A DNA stretch of 64,000 nucleotides from Rheinheimera maricola (GTDB lineage Bacteria > Pseudomonadota > Gammaproteobacteria > Enterobacterales > Alteromonadaceae): assembly GCF_016918075.2 (NCBI RefSeq), contig NZ_JAERPS020000004.1:1-64000 (forward strand). Direction: 5' to 3'. A program made the translations under genes and the position numbers. This document shows, piece after piece, positions 19,408 through 30,172 of the stretch (position 1 is its first letter; every line of letters begins with the position of its first letter). The notes beneath the pieces are model-generated. The model saw only the letters and a list, made by a program, of their open reading frames with translations. It had not been told where the DNA came from and ran no database searches.

Positions 19408-21053
19408 TTAGCAAACACCTGCTTACCATTAACGTAGGTTTGCTCAACGTCTACCCGCCACAGCTGCTCGGCAGGTATGTTATAGATGTCGCGGTCGACC
19501 AGAATAAAGTCAGCCCAGCTGCCGGGCGCCAGCGTGCCCATGCTGTTTTCCTGAAAGGCGCCATAGGCAGCGTCAACGGTAAACGAGCGTAATGCTTCGG
19601 TTAAGCTGAGTTTTTGCTCTGGCAACCAGCCGCCAACCGGTTGGTTATCCTGGCTTTGCCGGGTGACTGAGGCATGAATGCCGTGAAAGGCGTTGGCCAG
19701 TTCGACCGGAAAATCTGAGCCACCAACGATAATGCTGCCCTGGTCAATAAAGCTGCGCCAGGCATAGGCACCACGCAGGCGGGCGACACCTAAGCGGTCA
19801 CCGGCCATATTTTTATCTGAGGTGGCATGCACCGCCTGCATCGCCGGCAATACATGCAGTTTGGCAAAGCGCGGAATGTCTTTGGGTGAGACAATTTGCG
19901 CATGTTCTACCCGGTGGCGGCTTGCCTCACGCTTATCTTCTGGCACTAATTGCTCGAAGCGATCCAGCACCAGTCGGTTAGCTAAATCGCCGATGGCATG
20001 CACATTGGTTTGAAAACCGGCATTGATGGTCAGCTGCATAATCTGCGTTAACTGATCTGGCTGGGTCACCAATAAGCCTTTTTGCGACGGTTGGTCGCTG
20101 TAGGGCTCTATTAAGGCGGCGCCACGGCTACCCAGGGCGCCATCGCCGTATATTTTTACCGAGCGGATATCCAGATAATCTGTCGGATCATCGACAATGC
20201 CGGCGTTTAGCCACTGTGGCAGCTGGGGGTCGCGTGCCGACAACATCGGGTAAATACGCATTGGTAGCTTTTGCTCTGCCGCCAATTGCTGATACAGCCT
20301 TAATGTATCGGTATCAACGCCGGCCTCGTGCACGCTGGTAATGCCCAGCGCCAACAAGTGTGCAAACGCCGCGTTTAACGCCCGTGCCTTGGCGGCGGCA
20401 TCTGGTGATGGAATATGTTGCTCCACCAATAGCATGGCATTGTCAATTAACACCCCGGTCGGGTTGCCTTTGCTGTCACGCACTATTTCGCCACCGGGCG
20501 GGTCGATACTGTCTTTAGTAATACCGGCCAGGGCCAGTGCTTTGCTGTTTGCCCAACCGGCGTGCGCGTCTACCCGCTCTAAATACACTGGTTTGTCGTT
20601 AATGGCTTCGTCCAGCAAGGCGGAGGTGGGAAACTGATTCGTCGGCCACAGCACCTGGTTCCAGCCGCGGCCTATGATCCACGGTGCATCTTTGTTGGCC
20701 GCAGCAAAGGCGGCTACCCGCGCTACCGCATCTTGCTCGCTGCTGCTGCCGCGCAGTTCTGCCTGCGCCAGATTCTGGCCTAAACCTAGTACATGGCCGT
20801 GGCCATCAATTAAGCCGGGTAACAGGGTTTTACCATTGGCACTGAGCCGTTTCGCCGCAGGATATTGCGCAGCAACTGCTGCATCACCACGTGAGAGCAC
20901 CTTGCCGCTTTCGTCATCAAACACGAGTACACTAAATTGTTGTAATTGGCGCTGGTTGTCAAAGCCATAGCCTTTAACATCGCTAAGTACAACCGGTGCG
21001 GCACTGATGCCAGCGCTGAATAACGCGCAGGCTAAGCTGGCAAGTTTAAACAT
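19404..21053 (-). CDS. Exported YtcJ-like amidohydrolase
   Basis: A 549-aa metal-dependent hydrolase of the Amidohydro_3/YtcJ group with a signal peptide (about 1-19, cleavage near ISAAP), so probably periplasmic. The first metal ligands are His85 and His87 in DGHGH; a later HAIGD, EHAQ and GSDFPVE give the remaining ligands. The family acts on N-formyl, N-acyl or cyclic amide bonds; substrate unknown. It shares an operon with the TrmH-type gene by a 4-bp overlap. Confidence 0.88.
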   Translation of the reverse strand: MFKLASLACALFSAGISAAPVVLSDVKGYGFDNQRQLQQFSVLVFDDESGKVLSRGDAAVAAQYPAAKRLSANGKTLLPGLIDGHGHVLGLGQNLAQAELRGSSSEQDAVARVAAFAAANKDAPWIIGRGWNQVLWPTNQFPTSALLDEAINDKPVYLERVDAHAGWANSKALALAGITKDSIDPPGGEIVRDSKGNPTGVLIDNAMLLVEQHIPSPDAAAKARALNAAFAHLLALGITSVHEAGVDTDTLRLYQQLAAEQKLPMRIYPMLSARDPQLPQWLNAGIVDDPTDYLDIRSVKIYGDGALGSRGAALIEPYSDQPSQKGLLVTQPDQLTQIMQLTINAGFQTNVHAIGDLANRLVLDRFEQLVPEDKREASRHRVEHAQIVSPKDIPRFAKLHVLPAMQAVHATSDKNMAGDRLGVARLRGAYAWRSFIDQGSIIVGGSDFPVELANAFHGIHASVTRQSQDNQPVGGWLPEQKLSLTEALRSFTVDAAYGAFQENSMGTLAPGSWADFILVDRDIYNIPAEQLWRVDVEQTYVNGKQVFAK

Positions 21054-21100
21054 AAGGTGTTGTCCCTGTTTGGTTTTACCACAAACTATAACAATAAAAC

Positions 21101-21122
21101 GGCGCCAGAGGAATCTGGCGCC
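21101..21122 (-). terminator. Terminator after the M48 gene
   Basis: A perfect 9-bp GC-rich stem (arms GGCGCCAGA and TCTGGCGCC) with a 4-base loop is followed on the minus strand by a T-rich tail (TTTTATTGTT). It closes the DUF898-M48 unit. Confidence 0.82.
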
Positions 21123-21129
21123 GGGAACA

Positions 21130-22173
21130 CTATTGGCTGGGTTGTGTAGCCTGTTGTATACGCTCGCGGGTATCGGGGTGGGTGCTGAGGTATTTTAACA
21201 GCGTGGAGGATTCTGCCGACTCCTCGCTATGCTGTGCCAGCAACGCCGACATGGCATCGGCAAAGGCGCTGGGGGTCTTACCTAAAACGGTTAACTGCGC
21301 AATGGCAAATTGATCGGCCTCACGCTCCATATCGCGAGAAAACGCATTTTGCAACAGCACTGAGCCAGAACCCAGTAGCAAATCGGCTACGCCTTCCGGG
21401 TTACCAAACATAATACCAATAACCAGGGTTGCGCCCAACGATTGAGCCACCAAGCGCACGCTGTGCTGGCCTTCAACATGACCGATTTCGTGCAATAACA
21501 CCGCCAGGATAGCGTCCGGGTTGTGTTTAAGCAGCAATACCAAATCATCGGTAATCACCACAGTGCCATCGGGCAAAGCAAAAGCGTTGGCACCAAAGAA
21601 CTCCGACTTAAACAGGTGCAACTGATAGTGTTGTTGCTGCAGATGTAATTGTTGCAGCGCCATTTGCCAGTGGTAGCGCACCATAGCTTGCTCTGGTTGT
21701 GGTAGCTCGGTGGGGCTGAGTACCGTTTGCTGCAAGCTATAAAAGGTTTGCTCGCCCATCTGCTGTTTTACTTTGTCGGGCACCAGCGGCACGGCAGCAC
21801 TGGCCAGCATTGGCATTAAATCGACAATGATCCACCACAGTAATAGTGGCGATAACACAATCGCCGCAACAATAGACAGCTTGTGGCTTTCCAGCCGGGC
21901 GGCTAAGTTGGCGCGCCCAGACAGCTGTGGCCAGCGAAAGGCGTTGTCGTCTGGCACAAATACCGCGCCATCGCGCAGTCGCAGCTCTACTGGCAGCCCG
22001 GGAATAACTACTCCAAAGCGATAGTCTTCAGTGCCAGCTTGCGCCAGCATGTCATTGGTTTGTTGGCAGCGCACGGATAAGTATCCGCCAGCATCCAGCG
22101 TGGCACTGGCGGCATACAGGGTGCTGCTGCCGCTGTGCTGAAACTGGCCGCTAATAGCATTGGTACTTTGCAT
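21130..22173 (-). CDS. M48 family metallopeptidase, membrane-anchored
   Basis: A 347-aa zinc protease with the HEIGH form of the HEXXH motif near residue 228 and a downstream READQFA that supplies the third zinc ligand. A transmembrane segment lies at about 100-120; the catalytic part follows it. The N-terminal 95 residues have no recognised domain. It starts on the last base of the DUF898 gene stop (TGATG), so the two are translationally coupled. Other M48 proteases handle envelope quality control, but the substrate here is unknown. Confidence 0.9.
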   Translation of the reverse strand: MQSTNAISGQFQHSGSSTLYAASATLDAGGYLSVRCQQTNDMLAQAGTEDYRFGVVIPGLPVELRLRDGAVFVPDDNAFRWPQLSGRANLAARLESHKLSIVAAIVLSPLLLWWIIVDLMPMLASAAVPLVPDKVKQQMGEQTFYSLQQTVLSPTELPQPEQAMVRYHWQMALQQLHLQQQHYQLHLFKSEFFGANAFALPDGTVVITDDLVLLLKHNPDAILAVLLHEIGHVEGQHSVRLVAQSLGATLVIGIMFGNPEGVADLLLGSGSVLLQNAFSRDMEREADQFAIAQLTVLGKTPSAFADAMSALLAQHSEESAESSTLLKYLSTHPDTRERIQQATQPSQ

Positions 22174-23267
22174 CAGGCGAGTGACACGTCGACATCAAAC
22201 AAACCTGCGGCTTCCTCACCAAAGGCATTACTGTCGTTTTGCGCTTGATCTACCAACGAATCTATTTGCGGGTATACTGCGACGGTAGTCACTGACGCCA
22301 TATAGGCGGCTTTGCGGATTTTTGTCCATGGATAAGCCAAACCTAATGTCAGAATGATTGCCAGTAAGTTACTTAAAATTAACCACATGTATGGCATTAC
22401 TTTCATCTCAGATTTAAATTTCGCTATGCCCGGCAGTTCAGTGCGTTCAAACAGGTGGTTGCGGATCATGCTCTGATACACCGCGCCGCTAAGCGCAAAG
22501 CCGACAAAGTACACTACGAATACACCGCCAGAGAGCAAGAGCGCAAAAATGCCGCGTCCCTCTGCGCTTTCTGCGGCCTCACCTGAGAATGCAGCAATAA
22601 CGGCGACAACGGCGGTTAATATGCCAAACACCATCATTAAGCCAAATATCGCCGCCATGGCGACCAGTGCCGCAATATAGTAAGTGCTGGTATCGGTGCT
22701 AACGTGCAGTTTTTTGCCACCAAAGCTGATATTGCTGCACAGATACTGGTCCATTTTTTTCAGCGCCCAAGGCATAGCTAAATACAGCGTAAAAATTGAC
22801 AGTACGGGCAATAGCACAAAATATTTGAAAGCACCCTTGTACTCGCCATGAAAGGCAAACCGCACATTGCGGTAGCTGGTCATACGCAGATTAAACTTCA
22901 GGCTTTGTACAATAAGCCAGGGCGAGACAAACAAAAATGCCAGCGCCAATACTAGCGTTAGCATGGGTGATAAAGAAGACAATACAAAAAACAGCGCAAA
23001 AATAATCACCGCAATAATACGGCCCTTTAAAATTTGTATCGGCGTAGCCAAATAACGAAACGGCTGGTTATCCACCCGGGTGTGACCATAGAAATACTGG
23101 TTTGTACGCACCTTAGCCCAGGCACTGTATATGCCCAGAGTGACGATGCTAAGTAGCAGGTTGACAATCCAGATGCCAAAAAACTCACCGGCCTTGCCAC
23201 CAAAGGCTACTTTGCTAGTGCGGGCTGCAGGTTGCGCAGCCGCTTCGTGATTAACGCTATTTTCCAT
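22173..23267 (-). CDS. YjgN-like DUF898 membrane protein
   Basis: A 364-aa integral membrane protein of the DUF898 (YjgN) family, with about six helices and the family's GKAGEFF and LGIYSAWAKVR motifs near the N-terminus; the AWAKVRTNQYFYGHT and YPWTKIRKAAY segments repeat the pattern. The first 25 residues are polar and cytosolic. Function is not established. The M48 protease gene overlaps its stop codon, which points to a joint membrane role. Confidence 0.88.
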   Translation of the reverse strand: MENSVNHEAAAQPAARTSKVAFGGKAGEFFGIWIVNLLLSIVTLGIYSAWAKVRTNQYFYGHTRVDNQPFRYLATPIQILKGRIIAVIIFALFFVLSSLSPMLTLVLALAFLFVSPWLIVQSLKFNLRMTSYRNVRFAFHGEYKGAFKYFVLLPVLSIFTLYLAMPWALKKMDQYLCSNISFGGKKLHVSTDTSTYYIAALVAMAAIFGLMMVFGILTAVVAVIAAFSGEAAESAEGRGIFALLLSGGVFVVYFVGFALSGAVYQSMIRNHLFERTELPGIAKFKSEMKVMPYMWLILSNLLAIILTLGLAYPWTKIRKAAYMASVTTVAVYPQIDSLVDQAQNDSNAFGEEAAGLFDVDVSLA

Positions 23268-23358
23268 AGTACTGCTTCCTTGTTGTTGTTTCGGTGTAAA
23301 ACAAAAACAGGATTATAGCGGTAAGTATGGGGATAATGGCAATGAATATTTAACAAAG

Positions 23359-23384
23359 ACTGGCATTGAATATTCAATGCCAGT
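23359..23384 (-). terminator. Palindromic terminator after pectate lyase gene
   Basis: A perfect 26-bp palindrome able to form an 11-bp stem around an ATAT loop, 12 bp after the pectate lyase stop and followed on the minus strand by a T-rich CTTTGTTAAATATT. Confidence 0.72.
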
Positions 23385-23396
23385 GATGATGATAAC

Positions 23397-25376
23397 TCAG
23401 GGTTGTGCTTCATAGCCGCTGATATCACCTATTCCTGCCGGCAACAAACCTTGCAACATATCCGGCGTATAAGCGCCGGCATCAGTCCATAATACCCAGT
23501 CGATATCACCGAGATAGCTACTGCCACCGGCATCACCAATTTGCAGGTAATTGTCAGTGTTGTTGCTGGCCGGGCGCATGGTAACGCCGTCCAATTGCAG
23601 TAGCGGCGTATTATTACCGGCGACATATAGCGCTACATTACCGGTAGTCGGTGAGGTTAAGGCGACAGTAAAGTGGTAAACCCGGAACTGACTCATATCC
23701 AGTGGGTTTGGCTCGTTGCCTTTACCTGCGGTAACAGAGGATCCGTTATTGGCATTTTCCAATTGCACGCCGGAGTTATTACCATCGTTGCGAAACACTA
23801 TTTTCAAGCGGCTGGTCGCAGCGGCTGCAGCACTATCGCCCAGCGCAATTTCGGTTTCCAGTACCCGGTTGCCGCCGGCATTGCCTTTAATGCCCATTAG
23901 CAGGGTGAAAAACTTCGGGTAAACGCCGTCAGCGGCAGCGACATTGTCCAGCTTGGCCCGGCTGCGGTCGGCGCCGCTTGCGGTGCTGTCAAAGGTTACT
24001 GTGCCATCGCCATTGGCGCTAAACAGGTTGGGCTCATCTGTGCCGCCGCTTTGTTGAGGTAAAAATGCGGCCTGGCTACCATCTGGCAAGGTTATGGCGT
24101 TGGCAGCAAACGGCTGCAGGCTGGCATCATAGCTGCCCCAGTTTACGCTAACCGGTGGCTCAACCGGGTCGATTGGCACCGGTTCTGGATCAACTGGCTC
24201 TGGCTCTGGTGGAGGCGGCGCTGCACACAAACCGGGGCTGGGCGGGGTATCAATTTTGCCGACACCGGCGTACGCCAGCACCGTGGCTTTAACATTGTGC
24301 ACGGGTAACAGGCTGGCGCTGTAATCATAGGGTGGGCTCAGTTCGCCGGTTGATGCTGCGGTTTCGCCAGCAATAACACCATCGGCCGGGCTTTCCTGCC
24401 AGCTGATATTTTCGAAAATATTATCTATCAGCTGCCAAAAGCCAACCTCTTGGCTGTAAAGCGACATTACTGGGTTTTTCATGTCAGCAAAGTGGTTTTG
24501 TTCAATGCGGATAACGGCGCCCATACGGCTGTTAATGCCGCTTTCTAAGGCACCGTCATAAAAATTATTGTAGATATGGCCTTTGCCAAAGCGAAATAGC
24601 GGCAAGCGTGAATTAACGTTATACCAGTGGTTATGGTGGTAGGTTAGCGTGCGGTCAAAGTTATCGCTGTCGGACGAGCCCACCAGCGAGGTTTTCCAGC
24701 TGTGGTGGAATTTATTAAATGAGATAGTAATAAACTGCGCATCACCTTTGGCATCAACCAGGCCGTCATAATAGTCTTTTACCTGATCTTCGCTTAGCGA
24801 GGGGTCGTCTACCGTCAGGCTGTTATAAATTTCGTTGTGATCTATCCAGATATTGCGTACCGGCCCTTCCATACTAATGCCATCACCAGGGGCGCCCTGA
24901 TTGGCCCGGACATGATGGATACGCAGGTTGCGGATAATAATGTTGTTGGAGCGCACGATATTAAAACCGATACCGGCCATTTCGCCCTGGGTACCCAGGC
25001 CAACAATGGAAATGTCAGACACATCTTTAATGTCGATGCGTGTATCTTTGGCATTTTGCAGCGTAATGCTACCGTTAACCCAGATGGTGAGTGGCCGGGA
25101 AGGGTCTTTATTCTTAATGGCGCTGATCATTTCTTCGCCGGTACAGACGGTCACTTCAACCTTGTTTTCACCACTGCCGCCAGTGGTGCCGCCGTTTTCA
25201 CTGGCATAGCCGTATACAGTGTCCAGGTCGGTCAGGTTTATTACGCTGGTATCGGGTTCAGGCGCTGGAGTTTCAGTACCGGTATCGGGCTCGAGTACGG
25301 GCTCGTTGTCGCTGTTGTTGCAACCGAGCAATAAACTGCTGCCGATTAATACTGCAAGAAGAGTTTTATTAAACAT
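23397..25376 (-). CDS. Pectate lyase (PL1), lipoprotein with C-terminal beta-sandwich domain
   Basis: A 659-aa lipoprotein that should cleave polygalacturonate by beta-elimination at the cell surface or in the periplasm. I start at ATG 25376, which gives the signal peptide MFNKTLLAVLIGSSLLLGC with lipobox Cys19; the longer frame from 25430 only adds upstream residues. The PL1 beta-helix (about 60-375) has WIDHN near 174 and RLPLFR near 252, holding the catalytic arginine; Asp-rich turns likely bind calcium. A Pro/Glu linker (about 380-405) leads to a C-terminal LamG-like domain of about 250 residues that may bind sugar. The upstream gene boundary has no close partner. Pectin use fits a plant- or algal-detritus lifestyle. 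Confidence 0.88.
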   Translation of the reverse strand: MFNKTLLAVLIGSSLLLGCNNSDNEPVLEPDTGTETPAPEPDTSVINLTDLDTVYGYASENGGTTGGSGENKVEVTVCTGEEMISAIKNKDPSRPLTIWVNGSITLQNAKDTRIDIKDVSDISIVGLGTQGEMAGIGFNIVRSNNIIIRNLRIHHVRANQGAPGDGISMEGPVRNIWIDHNEIYNSLTVDDPSLSEDQVKDYYDGLVDAKGDAQFITISFNKFHHSWKTSLVGSSDSDNFDRTLTYHHNHWYNVNSRLPLFRFGKGHIYNNFYDGALESGINSRMGAVIRIEQNHFADMKNPVMSLYSQEVGFWQLIDNIFENISWQESPADGVIAGETAASTGELSPPYDYSASLLPVHNVKATVLAYAGVGKIDTPPSPGLCAAPPPPEPEPVDPEPVPIDPVEPPVSVNWGSYDASLQPFAANAITLPDGSQAAFLPQQSGGTDEPNLFSANGDGTVTFDSTASGADRSRAKLDNVAAADGVYPKFFTLLMGIKGNAGGNRVLETEIALGDSAAAAATSRLKIVFRNDGNNSGVQLENANNGSSVTAGKGNEPNPLDMSQFRVYHFTVALTSPTTGNVALYVAGNNTPLLQLDGVTMRPASNNTDNYLQIGDAGGSSYLGDIDWVLWTDAGAYTPDMLQGLLPAGIGDISGYEAQP

Positions 25377-25649
25377 GTTGTAGCTACCCTTTGCTAGGGG
25401 CGCCGCCGGATATACTGCTGAACCAGACAAGACACCCTGTTGATTTTAAATAGTTATTTTTATAGTGCAGCGAAGAGTTTTATTTTTGTCTACCGGTGGC
25501 ATTTTTTCTGCGCACTGCGGCAAAGTTTGCTTGCTGCCAGCCTAGTTATGACTGACTGCGTGATGTAGCAGCAAGTTATGTTGTTAAAATGCACTGGTTT
25601 TTCAGCAGAATGTTCGTATTTGAACCAAAGTGTGCTTGATGCTGGTGTC
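25377..25649. other. Intergenic region between fumC and the pectate lyase gene
   Basis: 273 bp. It must hold the pectate lyase promoter. An AAAGGG ribosome-site candidate lies about 10 bases before ATG 25376. No clear operator or terminator was identified. Confidence 0.4.
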
Positions 25650-27035
25650 TTATGCTGAACTGATATTGCCGCCTTGACATAAGCGAGCCGGGTCCAGTAA
25701 CTGTTCAAGTTCACTGCGACTGAAGCTGGTGTGCTCTAGCGCAACGTCCAGCACCGGTCGTTTTTCGCTAAAAGCTTGCTTAGCAATAGCGGCTGCTTTG
25801 GTATAACCGATCAACGGATTTAAGGCAGTAACCAATATTGGGTTCAACGCCAGTGTCTTGCTGATATTGTCTTCCTGCACGGTAAAACCAGCAATAGCCT
25901 GTTCTGCCAAGGCAGTACAGCTGTTGCTCAGTAGTGAAATGCTTTGCAGCAGGTTGTAGGCAATAAGTGGCAGCATAACATTTAACTCAAAGTTCCCTGA
26001 CTGGCCGGCGATGGTGATACTACTGTCATTACCGATAACTTGGGCACATGCCATGGCGACGGCTTCGGGGATTACCGGGTTAACTTTCCCTGGCATAATT
26101 GATGAGCCAGGTTGCAGTGCCGGCAGCGCTATTTCAGCCAAACCGGCGAGCGGGCCTGAATTCATCCAGCGCAGGTCGTTACTTATTTTCATCAAACACA
26201 CAGCCAGCGTTTTTAGTGCACCGGAGGTGGCTACTGCACTGTCCTGTGAGCCTATGGCACTAAAAAAGTTTTTGGCGGGCGACAGCCTAAGGCCTGTAAT
26301 ACGGCTAAGGTGATGGCAAAACTCGCTGGCAAAACGCGGATCGGCATTAATGCCGGTGCCAACGGCTGTACCACCTTGAGCCAGTTGTAGCAGTGATGTG
26401 GTTTGTTGCTGTATTTGCTGCTCGGCGTTGGCCAGTTGCGACTGCCAACCAGCTAAGATCTGGCTAAAACTCACGGGCATAGCATCCATCAAGTGCGTGC
26501 GACCGGTTTTTACAATATGGCCAATTTGCTGGCTTTTACTGACCATTGCCGTTTGCAAGTGTTGTACAGCTGGCAGCAAGTGCTGAAATATAGCCGTGGC
26601 AGCACTCAGATGAATGGCGCTGGGGATAGTATCATTGCTGCTTTGTCCCAGATTAACATGATCATTTGGGTGAACGTCTAGCGCCAATTGGCGGCTGGCT
26701 AACGTCGCCAGCACTTCGTTTACATTCATATTGCTGCTGGTGGCCGATCCGGTTTGGAATACGTCTAGCGGATAGTGTTGCATATCGGTATTCGCTAACT
26801 GAGCTTCGGCTGCTGCCATTATGGCCTCTGCACGCTTAGCATCTAGCAAGCCAAGTTGCAGATTAGCTGAGGCTGCGGCGTGCTTAATTTGGAGTAATGC
26901 TTGGATAAAACTCAGCGGTAATTGTAAGCCGCCGATGGCAAAATTTTGCACTGCGCGTTGAGTTTGCGCCTGATAAAGTGCCGTAGCTGGCACCTGTAAT
27001 GGTCCCATACTGTCGTGTTCGGTGCGGGTTTTCAT
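25650..27035 (-). CDS. fumC: Class II fumarate hydratase
   Basis: A 461-aa iron-independent fumarase that interconverts fumarate and malate in the citric acid cycle, as a homotetramer. The superfamily signature GSSIMPGKVNP is at about 310-320 with the catalytic serine in it, GRTHLMDAMP carries the catalytic histidine, and GSATSSNMNVNEV binds substrate. Length and N-terminus (EHDSMGPLQVP) match FumC rather than aspartase or argininosuccinate lyase. It is monocistronic and divergent from the Mrp operon. Confidence 0.94.
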   Translation of the reverse strand: MKTRTEHDSMGPLQVPATALYQAQTQRAVQNFAIGGLQLPLSFIQALLQIKHAAASANLQLGLLDAKRAEAIMAAAEAQLANTDMQHYPLDVFQTGSATSSNMNVNEVLATLASRQLALDVHPNDHVNLGQSSNDTIPSAIHLSAATAIFQHLLPAVQHLQTAMVSKSQQIGHIVKTGRTHLMDAMPVSFSQILAGWQSQLANAEQQIQQQTTSLLQLAQGGTAVGTGINADPRFASEFCHHLSRITGLRLSPAKNFFSAIGSQDSAVATSGALKTLAVCLMKISNDLRWMNSGPLAGLAEIALPALQPGSSIMPGKVNPVIPEAVAMACAQVIGNDSSITIAGQSGNFELNVMLPLIAYNLLQSISLLSNSCTALAEQAIAGFTVQEDNISKTLALNPILVTALNPLIGYTKAAAIAKQAFSEKRPVLDVALEHTSFSRSELEQLLDPARLCQGGNISSA

Positions 27036-27376
27036 AGCAATGCCTCAATGTAATGGTTTGGGCTGTGGTTAGATGTGATGGCTTCGTTTGTATATAACCA
27101 GTGTAGCATTGCATTAAAGCGATGTTTAAATAGCATTAAAACGCACGGCTGATTGAGTGCAGGGCTATGGTATAAATAGACTTTTCAGTCAGAGGTCGGT
27201 ATAAATAAGGCCAGTATCAGCGATAATTTAGTTTTTCAGCCCCACCGATGTTGCAAAGGCATTCTGTCTTCTATAGTTAGGCAACTGCCTTTTTATATCA
27301 ATAACTTAATCTTAGTATTAATTGGGGCAGGCTGGAAATTCGGTTTGGTTAACTCTGAAAAGGACATGCGACAGCT
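27036..27376. promoter_or_regulatory. Divergent fumC / mrpA promoter region
   Basis: 341 bp between divergent genes. For mrpA, a TTGCAA (27251-27256) and TATAGT (27272-27277) pair is possible but its 15-bp spacing is short. An AAGGA lies 14 bases before the mrpA ATG. No riboswitch or small gene was recognised. Confidence 0.4.
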
Positions 27377-30172
27377 ATGACACTTTTGTGGATATTACTT
27401 CTGCCGCTATTCGGCGCTTTGGTACCGCTGCTAAGCGCAAAATGGAGCCGTAGCGCCTGTGCGTTGGTAACCGCTTTACCGCCGGCTTTTGCCTTAATGT
27501 TGATGCTTTACCATGCCGAGACGGTGCTGGCTGGCAAGAGTGTTAGGTTTTTCCTCGAGTGGATCCCGCTGCTGGGTTTAAACATCACCATAATACTCGA
27601 TGGTCTGGCCTTTATGTTTGGCTTGCTTATACTGGGTATTGGTTTGTTAATTATTCTGTATGCCCGGTATTACTTGTCTGAACGTGACTCTATGCCACGT
27701 TTTTATGCTTACCTGATGCTATTTATGACCGCAATGCTGGGCATAGTGTTGTCGGGCAATTTATTACAGTTGTGGCTGTTTTGGGAGCTGACTAGTATTA
27801 GTTCGTTCTTGTTAATTAGTTTTTGGTGGCACAAAGCTGAAGCCCGCCGTGGCGCCCGTATGGCACTTACCGTAACCGGTGCCGGTGGTCTGGCGTTGTT
27901 GGCAGCCTTTTTATTAATAGGTGAGGTAGTTGGTAGCTACGACCTGGAGCTGGTACTGGCCAGTACTGAGCTTATTCAGCAACATGCCTGGTATCCGGTT
28001 ATGTTGGTGCTGTTTCTGCTAGGCTGCTTTACCAAATCGGCACAATTTCCATTTCACTTCTGGCTACCCAATGCCATGGCGGCACCCACGCCGGTAAGTG
28101 CTTACTTACATTCGGCAACTATGGTCAAGGCCGGCATTTTTTTACTGGCGCGGTTTTATCCTGCCCTATCAGGGACGGAGTTGTGGTTTATTCTGGTTAG
28201 TATTACCGGTTTAGCAACCTTGCTGATTGGTGCTTATTTGGCACTGTTTAAGCATGATTTGAAAGGTTTATTGGCGTATTCGACCATTAGCCATTTAGGC
28301 CTTATTACTTTGCTATTTGGCATGGGCACCGATTTAGCTGCCGTGGCCGGGCTGTTTCATATAATCAACCACGCTACGTTTAAAGCGTCTTTGTTTATGG
28401 CCGCCGGTATTATTGACCATGAGTCTGGCTCGCGTGATATGCGCAAATTAAATGGCTTATGGCAATTTATGCCGATCACCGCGACATTGGCTATGGTGGC
28501 GGCAGCAGCGATGGCTGGCGTGCCTTTGCTAAATGGCTTTCTGTCAAAAGAGATGTTTTTTGCTGAGACGTTGCACCAACATTTACTTGGATCGCTGTCC
28601 TGGGTAATCCCGGTCTTGGCCACCATAGCTGCTGTATTTTCAGTGGCGTATTCGATGCGCTTTATTCACGATGTGTTTTTTAATGGCCAGCCCAAAGGGC
28701 TGACAAAAACGCCGCATGAGCCGCCGCGCTATATGCGGGTGCCCGTTGAAGTGTTGGTGGCGTTATGTATTTTGGTAGGGATTTTTCCGAGCTACCTGAT
28801 AGGTGATTTATTGCAGGCTGCCTCCATGGCGGTGCTGGCCGGTGATGTGCCGGCCTACAGCTTGTCTATCTGGCATGGGTTTAATTTACCGTTGATGATG
28901 AGTTTCCTGGCGTTGCTGGGCGGTACTCTCATTTATGTTAACCGTAAACATCTGTTCGATTTTCAGAATACTTTGCCAGAGCTTGACGCATTAAATAGCT
29001 TTGAACGTGGCGTTAAGCACTTTGCCGCCCGCTGCGACAAGCTGTACCAGTGGCTGGATAGCGGATCGCTGCAGCGTTATATGACATTGCTACTGTTAAC
29101 CTTTGTGATATTAGCGGGGTTACCGCTGCTAAACCTGGTTACCCTTTGGGGTGGCCGAGCAGAGCTACCAATAGATGCAGTAAATGCAACCGGCGCTATT
29201 ATGCTGTTAATTGCTGCTTTTGCTACTGTAGTGTGGCACCGTAAGCGGGTAGTGGCCCTGCTAATGATTTCGGTGGTGGGGTTAATGGTGTCTATAGCGT
29301 TCACACGTTTTTCAGCACCAGACCTGGCGTTAACTCAGCTGTCTGTTGAGGTAGTGACCATCATCCTGTTGATGCTGGCGCTGTTCTTTTTACCACATAA
29401 AACACCTAAGCAATCAGAATCGTCCAGAGTGGTACGAGATCTAAGCGTTGCAAGCATGGTTGGCGTTATTGTCGGCAGCCTCAGTTATGCCTTAATGACA
29501 CGGCCATTTAATACAATTTCTGATTTTTTTATCGCCAACGCCAAAACCGGTGGTGGTGGAACCAATGTGGTTAATGTGATCCTGGTCGACTTCCGTGGCT
29601 TTGATACCTTAGGTGAGATTACGGTGTTGGGCATTGCCTCGCTGGGTATCTTTAAGTTATTAACCCGTATTCCGCTATTTAAACCTAGCAGTGACGGCGA
29701 TGGCCGCCCCTGGGCAACTGAGCGGCATTCATTGCTATTGTCTACCGTTTCACAAAGTCTGTTGCCACTTGCGGTGATGGTATCGATTTACATTTTCTTC
29801 CGTGGTCATAACTTGCCAGGCGGTGGTTTTATTGCTGGTTTAGTTACCGCGGTAGCCATTATTTTGCAGTACATAGCCCAAGGGGTTGACTGGGTAAAAG
29901 CAAGGATGAATGTGGAGTATCAGCGAGTGGTCGCGGTAGGATTGCTCATTGCATTATTTACCGGCGCGGCGAGTTGGTTATTCAACCGGCCCTTCCTCAC
30001 ATCATGGTTTGATTATTTTGATGTGCCTCTATTGGGCAAACTGGAGTTGGCTAGCGCCATTGCATTTGACTTAGGCGTTTATGTGACGGTTGTTGGCTCG
30101 ACACTGTTGATTCTGGCTAGCTTGGGTAAAATGACAACCGCACACAGACCAGTGCACAAGGAAACAATCTAA
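27377..30172 (+). CDS. mrpA: Mrp Na+/H+ antiporter subunit A fused to subunit B
   Basis: A 931-aa membrane protein. Residues 1 to about 770 are MrpA, related to complex I NuoL, with the proton-channel motifs around [15 protein letters not shown] and HSATMVKAG; about 790-925 are MrpB, with [14 protein letters not shown]. This A-B fusion is typical of group 2 Mrp systems. The complex exchanges Na+ (or Li+/K+) for H+ in the inner membrane and supports alkali and salt tolerance. It is the first gene of a seven-function operon; its stop overlaps mrpC by one base (TAATG). Confidence 0.95.
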   Translation: MTLLWILLLPLFGALVPLLSAKWSRSACALVTALPPAFALMLMLYHAETVLAGKSVRFFLEWIPLLGLNITIILDGLAFMFGLLILGIGLLIILYARYYLSERDSMPRFYAYLMLFMTAMLGIVLSGNLLQLWLFWELTSISSFLLISFWWHKAEARRGARMALTVTGAGGLALLAAFLLIGEVVGSYDLELVLASTELIQQHAWYPVMLVLFLLGCFTKSAQFPFHFWLPNAMAAPTPVSAYLHSATMVKAGIFLLARFYPALSGTELWFILVSITGLATLLIGAYLALFKHDLKGLLAYSTISHLGLITLLFGMGTDLAAVAGLFHIINHATFKASLFMAAGIIDHESGSRDMRKLNGLWQFMPITATLAMVAAAAMAGVPLLNGFLSKEMFFAETLHQHLLGSLSWVIPVLATIAAVFSVAYSMRFIHDVFFNGQPKGLTKTPHEPPRYMRVPVEVLVALCILVGIFPSYLIGDLLQAASMAVLAGDVPAYSLSIWHGFNLPLMMSFLALLGGTLIYVNRKHLFDFQNTLPELDALNSFERGVKHFAARCDKLYQWLDSGSLQRYMTLLLLTFVILAGLPLLNLVTLWGGRAELPIDAVNATGAIMLLIAAFATVVWHRKRVVALLMISVVGLMVSIAFTRFSAPDLALTQLSVEVVTIILLMLALFFLPHKTPKQSESSRVVRDLSVASMVGVIVGSLSYALMTRPFNTISDFFIANAKTGGGGTNVVNVILVDFRGFDTLGEITVLGIASLGIFKLLTRIPLFKPSSDGDGRPWATERHSLLLSTVSQSLLPLAVMVSIYIFFRGHNLPGGGFIAGLVTAVAIILQYIAQGVDWVKARMNVEYQRVVAVGLLIALFTGAASWLFNRPFLTSWFDYFDVPLLGKLELASAIAFDLGVYVTVVGSTLLILASLGKMTTAHRPVHKETI

